Below, piece after piece: positions 9,255-20,534 of a DNA stretch of 64,000 bases. The stretch comes from Cavia porcellus (taxonomy: Eukaryota > Chordata > Mammalia > Rodentia > Caviidae): positions 24,706,844 to 24,770,843 of the forward strand of contig NW_026947486.1 of NCBI RefSeq assembly GCF_034190915.1, given 5' to 3'. The notes under the pieces are model-generated. The model did not search any database. It worked only from the letters and a program-made list of their open reading frames with translations, and was not told the origin of the DNA. Made by a program: the position numbers and the translations under genes. The stretch's first letter is position 1. Every line of letters starts with the position of its first letter.

Positions 9255-12200
9255 ATGTCAAAAATAAACCAACATATGACAGTTGTAACCATTAATGTAA
9301 ATGGTCTCAATGCACCAATTAAAAGAAACAGACTGGCAGAATGGATCAAAACACAACATCCAACTATATACTGTCTACAAGAAACCCATCTAACACAAAA
9401 GGATATTCACAGACTGAAAGTCAAAGGATGGAAAACAATATTTCATGCAATAGGAACCCAGAAAAAAAGTGGGGGTAGCTATTCTGTTTGCAGACAATGT
9501 GAACTTCAAACCAATAATGATCAGAAGAGATAAAGAAGGCCATTATATACTGGTTAGGGGAAAACTTCAAGAGGAAGAGATAACAATCTTGCATATATAT
9601 GCACCAAATTCCACAGCACACAGTTATATAAAGCAAGTATTAACAGAAATGAAAAACCAAATTGGCAGTAACACAATTATAACAAGAGACCTTAACACAC
9701 CATTGACACCAAGCGACAGATCAACCAGACAGAAAATCAGCAAAGAAATAGCAGAACTGAATCACACCTGTGACCAAATGTACTTGAGAGACATATGCAG
9801 AGTGTTCTACCCAACAACATCAGAATACACATTCTTCTCTAAAGAGGATTCTCTAAGGATGATTCTCTAAAATAGACCATATATTAGATCACAGAACATA
9901 TTTAAATAAATGCAAAAGAGTTGAAATTAGCCCTTACGTGTTATTGGATCATAGCACCATGAAATTAGAAATTAATGATACAAGATACTGCAAAAATCCC
10001 ACAAACACATGGAAATGGAATAACACACTCTTGAGTAATCAATGGGTCACAGGGGAAATTTTAAAGAAGAAATTAAAACAATACCTATGAGCAAACAAAA
10101 ATACAAATACAACTTACCGGAATCTTTGGGATGCAATGAAAGCTGTCCTCAGAGGAAAATTTATTGCACTGAGTTCCCATTTCAGAAAAACAGAATGAAT
10201 ACAAACAAATAATCTGATGTTACACCTAGAAAAAGAAGAGCAAGTTAATCCCAAAGCCAAAAGAAGGGAGGAAATTGTAAAAATTAGAGCAGAAATTAAT
10301 GCAATTGAGACTAAGAAAACAATCCAAAGAATCAATGAATCAAAGAGTGGGTTCATTGAAAGAATAAATAAAATTGATAAGCACCAGGCCAACCTTATTT
10401 TTAAAAAGGAAGAAAAAGCTCAAATCCATGCAATAAGGAATGAAAAAGGAGAAATCACTACAGACTCTGTGAAAATATAGAAGATCATCAACACCTATTT
10501 CAAAAACATCTACTTTCATAGGTTTGATAACACAGAAAAAATAGACAGATTCATAGAAACATATGAAGTACCAAAGCTGGGTCAAGAAGATGTAAAACTG
10601 TTGAATGAGCCAATTTCTATTAATGAAATTGAAAATGTAATTAAGTCCTTACCTACAAAGAAGAGCCCAGGCCCAGATGGATTCACTGCAGAATTATACA
10701 AGAAATACAAAGAACACTTAATGCCTACACTCTTCAAACTCTTCAATGAAATTGAAAGCAAAGCAATCCTTCCTAAGTCATTCCTGAAAGCAAATATTAC
10801 TCTAGTACCAAAACCTGAGATAGACCCAACTAAAAAAGAGAACTATTGGGCGATCTCCCTAATGAGCACAGATGCAAAAATTCTCAATAAAATATTGGCA
10901 AATATGATGCAGCAAATCATCAAGAAGATTATATACCATGATCAAATGGGATTCATCCCAGGCATGCAGGGATGGTTCAACATATGTAAATCAATAAAGG
11001 TAATCCACCATATCAATAAAGCTAAAAGTAACAATCACAGGATCATTTCTATAGATGCAGAAAAAGCTTTTGATAAGATTCAACATTCATTTATGATAAG
11101 AACCTTACAGAAAATTGGAATAGATCATCTTTACCTCAATATAATAAAGGCCATCTATGACAAACCAACAACCAGCATCATACTACATGGCCAAAAATTG
11201 AAGGCCTTTACTTTAAAATCAGGCACAAGACAAAGATGTCCTTTATCACTGCTCCTATTTAATATAGTACTGGAAATACTAGCCAGAGCAATTAGACAAG
11301 AGAGAGAAATAAAAGGGGTAAAGATAGGAAAAGAAGTTAAATTATCATTATTTGTAGATGACATGATACTCTAGAAGACCCCCCAAAACTCCATTGAAAG
11401 ACACTTAGAAATAATAAATAAATTCAGCAATGTAGCTGGATACAAAATCAGCACTCAAAAATCAATAGCATTCCTATACACCAACAACAAAATCACTGAC
11501 ACAGAAATAAGAGAAGCCATACCCTTCGCACTAGCAATAAAAAAATGAAATATTTAGAAATTACTCTCATGAAAGAAGTGAGAGACCTATACAGGGAAAA
11601 TTATAATACACTGAAAAAAGAAATTGAAGATGATCTCAGAAAATGGAAAGACATCCCTTGCTCACGGATAGGAAGAACAAACATTGTGAAAATGGCCATT
11701 CTCCCAAAACTGTTATACAGATTCCCTGCAATCCCAATAAAAAATATCATTAGGATACCTCATGGATCTAGAGAAATCACTCCTAAAATTCATCTGGAAC
11801 CAGAAGAGACCTAGAATAGCAAAGAGAGTTATAAGCAGCAAAGGCAAGGCAGGAGGCATCATAGTCCCTGACTTGAAGTTATACTACAAAGCAACAGTAG
11901 TAAAATCAACATGGTACTGGAATCAAAACAGAGCCGAAAATCAATGGAACAGATTAGAAGATACAACCACAACTACAAACACACTCAACCACCTTATCTT
12001 TGATAAAGGAGCCAAGCAGGTTCACTGGAAGAACGACAGTCTCTTTAATAAATGGTGCTGGAAAAACTGGCTCTCCATTTGCTGAAAACTAAAGCTAGAC
12101 CCATGCCTATCACTATGTACTAAACTAAAATCTAAATGAATCAAATATCTGAATATTAAAATAGAAACAGTAAATGTATTGGAAGACAAATTGGGTAAAA

Positions 12201-13960
12201 TCTTGAAGACATAGAGGTAGAGAATTCATGAATAGGACACAAACCGCACGGGAAATATTTCCCAGAATCAATAACTGGGATCATGTCTTATAAAATCTTT
12301 CTGGAAGTTTTATCCAAATATTTTAAGGAAAAAGACAGACACTATGGTAACTACTATTCTTTAAAAAAAATTATTTAGCTATTTCTTATGTTTATTTTAA
12401 TTAAGGGAAAAACTTAAAAAATTAGGATATATAGTAGTAACTCTTTTTGATCTCCTATTAACTTGTTTTGAAGTCCTGTAATACTCCCAAGATCTTGTTT
12501 TGACTGATTAGACTCTGTTCCATTCTGTGCGATAGTAGCAAGTTTAAAGGTATAGGCAACTAATTTGAAGGCAATAAGATTCACAAAGATGCCCATTCTG
12601 GTTTGACTATTGTCTCCTTTGGAAGTCCTGTAATGTTCACAATGCCTAAGTTTTATTGGTCTTGTTCTCCACTGTTTTGTCCGGCTTTATAATATCTAAT
12701 GAGATGGACAATTCCTTTTAAGGAAACAAGAGACAATGTTGATAACCATTGTTGATGACCTTGTACTCTGTTCTACATCATGTGCTATGTCTATCCTTGG
12801 TTTGGACTTACAGCTTTGTTTTGCCATATTTGACTTTATTCTCTCCCCCCCAAGAGAGTAATGAGAACTGAGGAGTAATAAAATCCAAAATGTATAAATT
12901 TTGTTATAAAAAAGAGAGGGAGGGGAAAAAAAAAAGAGCTCTAACGGATATAACAACAAGTGTGTTTAGGGATGTTAAATAGCTGACTATATTAATGTTT
13001 TTGGATCATTGAACACAGCTGTTTGCAGTCTCTCCGTTTGAATGTCTACTTTGTATTCTTTGATACTGTGATTTGAGCAACTATTTCCAAGATGATATTA
13101 TGTAATCTATTAACAGGTGATTTCTTACTGTTATGTTTTTTTTTTGTAGTTATGTATTATGTGTAACCTTACACTGCTTTGTTCTGTTTTGTGTTTTTCT
13201 CTTTTTCCTCTTAAATAAAAAAAAAAATAAAATCTTTCTGCACATCAAAAGAAATCTCCAGCATAGTGAAAAGAAAACCCACGAACTGGGAAAAAATCAT
13301 AGTGAACTGTCCCTCAGATAAAGGATTTCTGTCTAAAACATATAAAGTATTTTAAAAATCAGACCCCCAAAATTCAAAGATACAATCCAAAAATGGGCAT
13401 CTGAGATGAATACACAATTCTCAGATGAAGAAATACAAATGGCAAATAAATACATGAAACAATGTTCGTCATCATTGGTCATTCGAGAAATGCAAATTAA
13501 AACCACACTGAGATTCCTTCTCACTCCAGAAAGAATGGCCAGGATCAAGAAAACCACCAACAACAAATGCTGGAGAGGCTGTGGGGGAAAAGGAACTCTC
13601 CTGCAGTGTTGGTAGGAGTGTAGACTGGTACAACCATTGTGGAGATCAGTCTGGTAATTTCTCAAAAAACTGGGATTGAAAGTCCCATATGTTCCAATTA
13701 TTCCACTTCTAGGCATATTCCCAGAAGAACTGAAAGCATCATACCACAGTGATATATGTGCACCCATGTTTATAGCAGCACAATTTGTAATAGCCAGATC
13801 TTGGAAACAACCTAAGTGTCCATCAACTGAGGAAAGATAAAAAACTTGTGGTATTTTAATACAATGTAGTACTACTCAGCTATAAAGAAGGATCACATTG
13901 AGATATTTATAAATAAATGGGCACAGCTTGAGATCATACTCATACGTGAAATAAATCAAA
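9255..13960 (+). pseudogene. L1-A ORF2p remnant (endonuclease-RT)
   Basis: Endonuclease/reverse transcriptase frame broken into blocks: endonuclease N terminus 9255-9533 (NVNGLNAPIKRNRLAEW, QETHLT), endonuclease middle 9469-9870 ([13 protein letters not shown], where related copies have GDLN), RT 10601-11374 with [15 protein letters not shown] and an FVDD catalytic loop followed at once by a stop, then 11545-12085. A 923-bp L1 tail is inserted at 12304. The C-terminal zinc-finger-like part resumes at 13390-13615. At least five breaks. Confidence 0.9.
12304..13226 (+). mobile_element. solo L1 3'UTR inserted in L1-A ORF2
   Basis: 923 bp with no coding sequence, equivalent to the distal units of the long-form L1 3'UTR, ending TTAAATAAAA plus an A run. 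A perfect 14-bp TSD ATAAAATCTTTCTG lies at 12290-12303 and 13227-13240. It is a severely 5'-truncated L1 retrotransposed into the older copy. Confidence 0.93.
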
Positions 13961-13964
13961 CTCA

Positions 13965-15512
13965 CATGTATAAATACCAAACAGGTTCCCTAGTGTAAGA
14001 AATGATAAGAATACATAAAAGTATGTGGCAATCCTGATTCCCCATTATATTGCTTTGAAGCCTTATAATGTTTTCATTCATTAACTGGAATGGTTTTTAT
14101 TCTGAGTTGTTTGATTTTATTGTCTGTGATGGTATGAGCAGCTATTTTCAAGAAAACAAGACATCATAATAGGTAGTGCTGATTCAATATCATCTTGTTT
14201 TGAAACCCCATCAAGCTTTTGTCCTTCTGTCTCCATTGGTTTTATCATTTTGTGTCTTATTGGGTTTTATTATATGTGATATTACAAACAAAATTATTTA
14301 TAGACAAGGAGATAATATACAAACCATTGTTCATTTTCTGTTAGTCGGTTCTAAATACCCTGTAATATTTTCATTATCTTGAATGGTTTTACACTGTCTT
14401 GATATGTTTGATGCTATAATATACAAAGTTATACTCAAATATTTCAATGAAAGAGACACTATAGTTACTACTGTTATGTTGGTTTATATTGTGGAGAAAC
14501 ACTGTGTTGCTTAAATTGTTCTGTTCTCACCTATGCTGTTGTGTTGTTACATCCTCATTTATCTCAATCTTTTATTTATTTAATTTTTTAATTAGGGGAA
14601 AATAAATTTAAAACATAGCTGGATATATTATAGTAAGCATTTTGATTTCCTATTAATTTGATTTGAAGCCCTGTATTTCTCTCACCATCTTGTTTTGACT
14701 GACTTTACTCTATTCTGTTTGTTTGATAGTATCAAGTTTGAGGGTATAGGCAACTACTTTGGTTTTTTAAAAAAAATTTTTTTGTGTCTTTTTCTTTTTT
14801 ATCGGTACCAGGGATCAAACTCATGACCACACACTTGCAGGGCAAGCACGTATGCTGCTGAGCTAAATCCCCAGGCCCTAGGAAACTACTTTGAAGACAA
14901 TAAGATTCACTATGATGCCCATTCTGGTTTGACTATTATCTTCTTTTGAAGTCCTGTAATGTTTCCAATGTTTAGGTTTTATTGGTTTTGTTCTGTACTG
15001 TTTTGTTCAATTTTATTATACCTGATGATATAGGCAATTCTTTTTAAGATAGCAAGAGGCATTATGGTAACCATTGTTGATCACCTTGTATTCTGTTTTT
15101 ACTTCATGTACTACGTCCATCCTTTTGTTTTGACTGACTCTGTTTTGTTTTGTCACATTTGGTTTCATTCTCTTCAAAAAAAATAAGAGCCCTGACAATA
15201 ATAAAACCCAAAATGTGTTAATTGTTATTGTAAAAAAGAGAGGAAAAGAAAGTGCTCTAAAGAAACTGCAAATGTGTTTAGGTGAGTAAGATAGATGACC
15301 ATATTACTGAGTTTTTGTTGGATTATTGAACACAATTGTTTGCAGTTTAAATGTCCACTTTGTATACTTTAATTTTGTAACTTGAACAACTATTTCTAAG
15401 GTGACAATATGTAATCTATTAACTAATGATTTCTTACTGTTAATTTTTTTGAAATTCTATATTACTTGTACCCTTTTTCTGTTTTGTTTTTTTCTCTTTA
15501 AATAAAACTTTA
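13965..15512 (+). repeat. L1 3'UTR of diverged ~140-170-bp tandem units
   Basis: After ORF2 the element continues for about 1.4 kb (SINE excluded) as a T/G-rich array. A recurring theme is TTTGAAG(C/T)C(C/T)TGTAAT, a TTTTATTCTGTTTTGTTTGAT-like block, then GGTATGAGCAGCTATTTTCAAGA-like sequence and a CATTATGGTAACCATTGTT-like end. Unit starts near 14055, 14200, 14351, 14491, 14663, 14946 and 15085. The terminal part has AATGTGTTAATTGTTATTG and the poly(A) signal AATAAA. Confidence 0.8.
14762..14880 (-). mobile_element. ID-type SINE in L1-A 3'UTR
   Basis: Antisense ID body (ATCGGTACCAGGGATCAAAC, TGCTGCTGAGCTAAATCCCC) with its T-rich tail on the left. The TSD AACTACTTTG is at 14752-14761 and 14884-14893. 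The insertion point is a CTTTG/AAGA site. Confidence 0.9.
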
Positions 15513-15540
15513 AAAAAAGAAATGCTTTTGAAAAAAAAAA

Positions 15541-16445
15541 AATGCTTTTGGTCCTCTACCTTGAGACTTTACAAAGTCAGAGTAATCAAGAATGTAAACC
15601 AGACCTCCAAAGAGTTCTTTTCAATGGGGATAAATTTGAACAACTTTCTGGAAAGCAGAAAGAAACTGGAGGGTCGATAACTGAAAAAGCAGGATTGGGA
15701 AAGGCACAGGCATAGTCCATACTTGGGTAGGATGGATCTACTAGGAAAGAGTAGATCTACTCTATGAAGTCCTGGAGATATGCACAAAAGGCACCCTAAT
15801 GGTGGGAGGGAGACCTAGAGCCCCAAATGGAATAATTTAAAATAGAAGCTATTGTTGTTACTGTTGACCTTCTCCACCTTCCATTTACCCCTCCATGATC
15901 ATGGGTAGAAATGACAAGAGTCAAGCTTCTATGTGCTTACAAATTATCAGAGGATTTTCCAAAGAAATTAAACACTCCCAGAGCAAAGGCCTCCATTTTG
16001 TGTACTAAGAGGTCCCCTGGTGGACTGGGTAGGGACACTGTAAAGGGAGCCTAACAGTGGAACTGACAAACCTCTGTCCCTTACACAGGGTTCTAAATCA
16101 ATCAACTCATTGACTTCTTAAAGCAATGGACTGACAGGTTTGAACATGTGTGTGAAAATATGTTTAGAGATTTATGAAAATTTAACGGAACAAGTGAGAA
16201 AACTAAAGTTAGACATGATACAAGTAAAAAAACAGGTAATTATTAAATTCAGGAAAACACTGTGTAGTGACTATTGACTTACTAGGAATTAGAATGTGAA
16301 CATGTTGAAAAATAAGGGAGAGAAAATAGAGGGGTGTGAGTGTGTGTATGTGTGAATAAAAATCATCTACCTTAATGAGGTATCAAGAGATAATGTTTCA
16401 AATTGCTAAGGTAAGATGGTAACAATTATTATGAAGAATCATCGT
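15541..16445. other. intergenic, nothing recognised
   Basis: Single-copy-looking sequence without a recognisable exon. A 10-bp direct repeat AATGCTTTTG (15521-15530, 15541-15550) encloses an A run just after L1-A. Confidence 0.5.
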
Positions 16446-16449
16446 GCTC

Positions 16450-16700
16450 CATTAGTTAAAATTCCTTTCAGCTATGAGTAACAAAAAACCCAAATGACAG
16501 TGGCTTAAGCATGTCTTTATTTATTTTTTTTCAGTGAAAGACTACATGGATTGACTGCAGTTAGACAGTCCAGATACAATTTCCTGTCTGCCATTTATTA
16601 GCTCTGTGACCCTGGCAGAATGACACCTGGGATCTTCACTTTCCCTCTCTATGAAATGAAAGTGATTCAAGTGCCTGGCAGAGTATTATCATTAGTCCAC
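16450..16700. repeat. ancient repeat fragment plus MIR
   Basis: 16450-16540 (CTTTCAGCTATGAGTAACAAAAAACCC, GTGGCTTAAGC) resembles 18395-18680, an ancient repeat I cannot name. 16560-16700 has the MIR pattern (TTATTAGCTCTGTGACC, CCTCTCTATGAAATG). Confidence 0.5.
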
Positions 16701-16734
16701 CTAAGAGTGCTCTTTTCCTTTGTTTTTATTTTTA

Positions 16735-16845
16735 TTTGTTTGTTGTCTTTTTGAGACAGGGTCTCACTATGTGGTTCAGGCTGCAACAATCCACCTTCCC
16801 GAGTACTGGGATTACAGGAGTGCACCACCACACCTGGCTATTCAT
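16735..16845 (-). mobile_element. B1-like SINE (antisense, internally deleted)
   Basis: TTTTTGAGACAGGGTCTCAC, then directly CAACAATCC.. and GGGATTACAGGAGTGCACCACC. The middle is shorter than in the neighbouring B1 copies. Confidence 0.8.
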
Positions 16846-17439
16846 TTATTATTTTTTTAAATAATCCTTGTCCTCATTACCATTTTTCTGCCCATTTTAG
16901 TGAGCCTCTCTAGTATAATTAATATGCATATCCTTCCAATCTATATTCCATATGTTTATTTGGATATATGCATTCCTATGAAAATATGCAATATTGTTTA
17001 ACATTTGCATAAATTGTACTATGGTAAATGGCACTGTGGTATAAATCTCATTCTGTTTCTTATTTTTTTCATTCAACACTAGGTTTTGGAGATTTATTTA
17101 TGTGGCTATATGTAAATGTAGCTTACTATTTTAACTGATTTATATTTTTGCATCCCATTTATATTTATACGGTCCCATGATGATGGACAGCTGGGTTGCT
17201 TCTAATTCCTCACTACAGCAAACAACATTGCAACAAATAAGTTTAACTGTATTAAGATGTGTGTGGTGATTTCTCTGGAATCAAGATCAAGATTACTGGG
17301 TTGTAGGGTATGCACAGACTTAATTTCATGTGGTATTGCCGAACTGCTCTTTGGAATACCTATACTAGTTTATACTCACACCACAGTTACTTCTTTTCCT
17401 TACCTCTTCATCAACCCAGGATAATATCTAACTTTTTAT

Positions 17440-17621
17440 TTTATTTTTTTTTTGAAATTTTACTGGTTTTTTATTATAGTCTGTGACTCCTCACACATTT
17501 GTTTGGATACAGTCTGCATGACTTGGTAAAATTCAGAATTAATTTCAGCAACCGAAGAAACAAGGTTTCATTTGGTATTCCTCTGCTTCTGATTCATGCT
17601 TTCTTTTCCACTGAGGAACTG
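17440..17621 (-). pseudogene. short processed retrocopy, parent unknown
   Basis: A minus-strand insert with a 12-bp TSD CTAACTTTTTAT at 17428-17439 and 17622-17633. On the minus strand it ends with AATAAA about 18 bases before an A10 tail, so it is an L1-mobilised, 5'-truncated cDNA. One frame is open for about 36 codons before a TAA close to the tail, but I do not recognise the product and it may be 3'UTR. It sits inside the ancient L1M fragment. Confidence 0.7.
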
Positions 17622-17644
17622 CTAACTTTTTATATGTTGCCACT

Positions 17645-17818
17645 TCTATAGCAATTTCTCATTGATATTTTATTTAGGTTTTGAGACAGTGTCTCACTAG
17701 GTATTCCTGTGAACTTGAATTCACTATGTAACCCAGGCTTGGCCTTGAAATGTTGGCAATCCTGCCTCAGCCTCCTGAGTGCTGAGATTATAGGCATGTG
17801 CCACTACACCTGGCCTCT
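17645..17818 (-). mobile_element. B1-like SINE (antisense)
   Basis: TTTTGAGACAGTGTCTCAC, TATGTAACCCAGGC, GGCAATCCTGCCTCAGCCTCC and GAGATTATAGGCATGTGCC in antisense B1 order. It also interrupts the ancient L1M fragment. Confidence 0.85.
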
Positions 17819-18040
17819 CACTGTTATTTTAACTTTCATTTCTCTAATTATTAACAGAGTTGAAAATTTCTTAGTGTATTCAAATTTCCCTCATGTAAAT
17901 TACTCTTCATACTCTATACCCACTTTTCCTATTCAGTTTGTGCTCTTTTTCTATTGTCTATTTTGGCAGTTTCATACATTACAAAGCTATTCTCCTTATC
18001 TACTATCCTTTTCTTAATTTACATATTCCTGGCTTCTTTT

Positions 18041-18700
18041 TGGTACTGGTTCCAGATTTACAACCATGAACAGAGTGAGTAGTCAGCCTTTATTGCTTAA
18101 TAAGCTAGGAGAGGAAGTATATGATCACCTTTAGGTTTCTCATAAACTAAAGAAAGGGGACTTAGCTTCCTGCTGAGACTCCAATTAGGGGACATTCTCC
18201 AAAAAAGCATTGGGGTCTAGATGCTAGGTAACCTCTAGAGTTCACACCTTTGATTGTCCAAAATCCATATATACCCTTCCTCTCATATTTATACTTTGAA
18301 AAATTCTTCCACTGAATATAGTGAAAAGACATTTCGTATCTTCAAACATGTACTCAAACCCTTTTCAGAGAAACACCAAAACCATAAATCAGAATGCTTT
18401 CAGGTATAAGTAATAGAAAATCCAATTTAAACTGCCTCAAATAGTAAAAGCAATGTATTAGATCACTTAACTGAGGAGTCATAGGCAGGGAGAGTTAAAG
18501 CAAGATATAATCTGGAATGTGGTTCCTTTTCTCTGTGATTCTCTGGGCTTTGCCTCCTCCACTCATTAGCTCCATCCTCAGGCAAGCCTTCTACACATTC
18601 AGAAGATTGGTAACAGCAGCAATGAGGCTACAAATTTTTTTGTTCATATACAAGCATGGCAGGCCACCTCTTCCCTCAGAAGCTGAACAAAAGTCTAACC
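18041..18700. other. unique sequence plus ancient repeat
   Basis: 18041-18390 shows nothing recognisable. 18395-18680 (CTTTCAGGTATAAGTAATAGAAAA, TTAGATCACTTAACTGAGGAG, CATCCTCAGGCAAGCC) belongs to the same unnamed ancient repeat as 16450. No exon is supported. Confidence 0.45.
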
Positions 18701-18742
18701 CTTAGTGTGACTGGATCATCCCTGAAACCGCTCATCACTTGG

Positions 18743-18743
18743 G

Positions 18744-18782
<39 letters not shown>

Positions 18783-18812
18783 TGTGTGTGTCCGTGTGTG
18801 TCTGTGTGTGGT
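18743..18812 (+). repeat. (GT)n microsatellite
   Basis: A GGGGGGTGTG.. start followed by about 35 GT units with TC and CC interruptions near 18780 and 18792. Confidence 0.95.
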
Positions 18813-18889
18813 AGTAATGAAATTACTCGGGTCAGTTTATACCAAAAAGGCTCATGCCTAAAACTGGGCATGAATACTGCTTAAATTAC

Positions 18890-20395
18890 ATAGTTATGAT
18901 ATAATGGGGCAGGAGTGGAATGAATGTTGGAGAGTAACCACAATGTCAACTACCAGAGAATAAACTAAGGGAACAACATAGAGTCCATGAAAGATTGGGT
19001 CCAATCCAGAAGAGTAATTAAGAGATGTCCCAGGGTGACAGCTGTGCCACAGGTCTATACAGCAACCAATCCAAATTAGAGCAGGAAGGTTGAAGGTCTA
19101 GGATGAATATATCTAAGAAAAAATGCGATTCAAATGATTTTATACTTTCTTTGCAAATTTAGAAAAATTTGAGAAGTGATAAAGTCAGACAATGCAAGAA
19201 AGAAAAGCAGTTAGAAACTCCACAGGAAAAACACTGCAACAAAAGAAATGCAATCCTGATTCACTAAGTGAATGTTTGATGAACAATATTTACATAATTG
19301 TATTACAATTACATAATCATAACACTTTATTGACTTCAAAACTTTTAGAATGACCTGCTATCAAAGTATGGATGACTTAAATATACCTACATCTGAAATA
19401 TAAATATTAACCTTCTTATTATAAAACTATAGATGGTAGAAGGTAAGAGACTATAAGTCTATTAGTAAAAGGTACAAAAACAAGGAATAGTGGACATAAA
19501 ATTGGTGACATGGCTATACTAAGGGCACAGAAAGAAGGTAGTTGGGTGATATAAATAGCGGGAGGTCAACAATCAATGACTAAAATTGATGAATGTTGAT
19601 AACTAGAAAACCTGTGTGTGTGTTAGAGATATAAAGAGAATTACCAGAAGAATGAAAAACAGTTAAAAGTAGACTTGTAGATTTCCAGGTAAAAATTACA
19701 GACTTACCAGGTGTTTATCTCCATTCCTTCATGAGATCCTGCTAAAATGATAATCAAGGAATAAAAGGTAGTATAAAAACAATAATGAAGCGAATGGGAG
19801 CAGGTCTACCAGCAAAAGAAAGACTTCAAGACTTTTCTAGAAAATAGGAAGTAAATGGAGGAAAGATGACTGATGAAGTATAGAAGAAGACATGGCGAGG
19901 AGTGTGCGTGGAAGCAATACCTCTGAAGAAGGGGCTGGTCTTTATCTGCATGCCCGGAGGGTCTTGGGTCTTCAAAACGCCAAGTATGGTGAGAGATGGG
20001 AGATGTGTGGCTGAAAACAAGGAGTTTAATTAGAAGGCTGTATATCAAACCATCAAACCTTTATGCACAGCAGCTAGGTATCTCCCCATTAGGCAAAACC
20101 AGATCTCTTCTCTAAGGAAAGGGAACAACTTCAGAGTAAAGATCGTATCATTCTGGTGTGCAGGGACTTTTCCCTGCACACCTTGCCTGAGCAAGGAAAC
20201 TAAAACAACAGTCAGCTCTCCTCTAATAGTCCTAAAGGAAAGCCACCAGTTGCCTAACCCTGTGCCCTACCCCCAGAGCTTTCAGATTCTCATTGCTACA
20301 TTTTTAAGTACCAGAGAGCAACATGGACCACATGGTTTTCTTTGAGAAAAGACTACAGTATAAAATGGAGAGAGCAGAATAAGCAACCAAAAGAG
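18890..20395 (+). repeat. ancient HAL1/L1M-like fragments and unique DNA
   Basis: 18960-19110 (AGAGATGTCCCAGGGTGACAG, GCAACCAATCCAAATTAGAGC) matches what I know of the region after ORF1 in ancient HAL1/L1M elements. 20188-20210 (GCCTGAGCAAGGAAACTAAA) recurs at 21599, again pointing to that family. The rest has no recognisable gene. Confidence 0.45.
20155..20182. repeat. perfect 12-bp inverted repeat, 4-base loop
   Basis: GGTGTGCAGGGA, loop CTTT, TCCCTGCACACC. A perfect GC-rich hairpin in sequence that otherwise holds no gene. It is not a T-rich terminator. Function unknown. Confidence 0.6.
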
Positions 20396-20530
20396 CCATG
20401 GTGGCATACACCTATGTAATTACAGCACTTGAGAGGCTGAGGCAGGAGGATCACTGTGAATTAAAAACCAGCCTGAACTACATAGCAAGACCCTGTCTCA
20501 AACAAAACAAAACAAAACAGAACAGACAAA
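20395..20530 (+). mobile_element. B1-like SINE
   Basis: CATGGTGGCATACACC, CTTGAGAGGCTGAGGCAGGAGG, CTACATAGCAAGACCC and TGTCTCAAACAAAAC with an ACAAA tail. Well preserved. Confidence 0.9.
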
Positions 20531-20534
20531 CAAG

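Larger units (their letters stand above)
7802..15512 (+). mobile_element. L1-A, near full-length LINE-1
   Basis: A plus-strand LINE-1 with GC-rich 5'UTR (about 7802-8150), ORF1 (about 8157-9230), ORF2 (9255 to about 13960) and a long 3'UTR ending AATAAAACTTTAAAAAAA. A 12-bp TSD AAAAAAGAAATG at 7790-7801 and 15513-15524 bounds it. Two later insertions interrupt it: a solo L1 3'UTR (12304-13226) and an antisense ID SINE (14762-14880). Both frames carry stops and frameshifts, so it cannot be active. It is the best reference in the window for reading the other copies. Confidence 0.93.
16890..18040 (-). mobile_element. ancient L1M ORF2 fragment (antisense)
   Basis: Antisense layout of an old mammalian L1 ORF2: TACTGGGTTGTAGGGTATG, TATTGCCGAACTGCTCTTTGG, a TATACTCACACCAC-like spot, and after two insertions TTTCATTTCTCTAATTATTAAC.. 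and CCCACTTTTCCTATTC. No frame survives. Confidence 0.75.
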
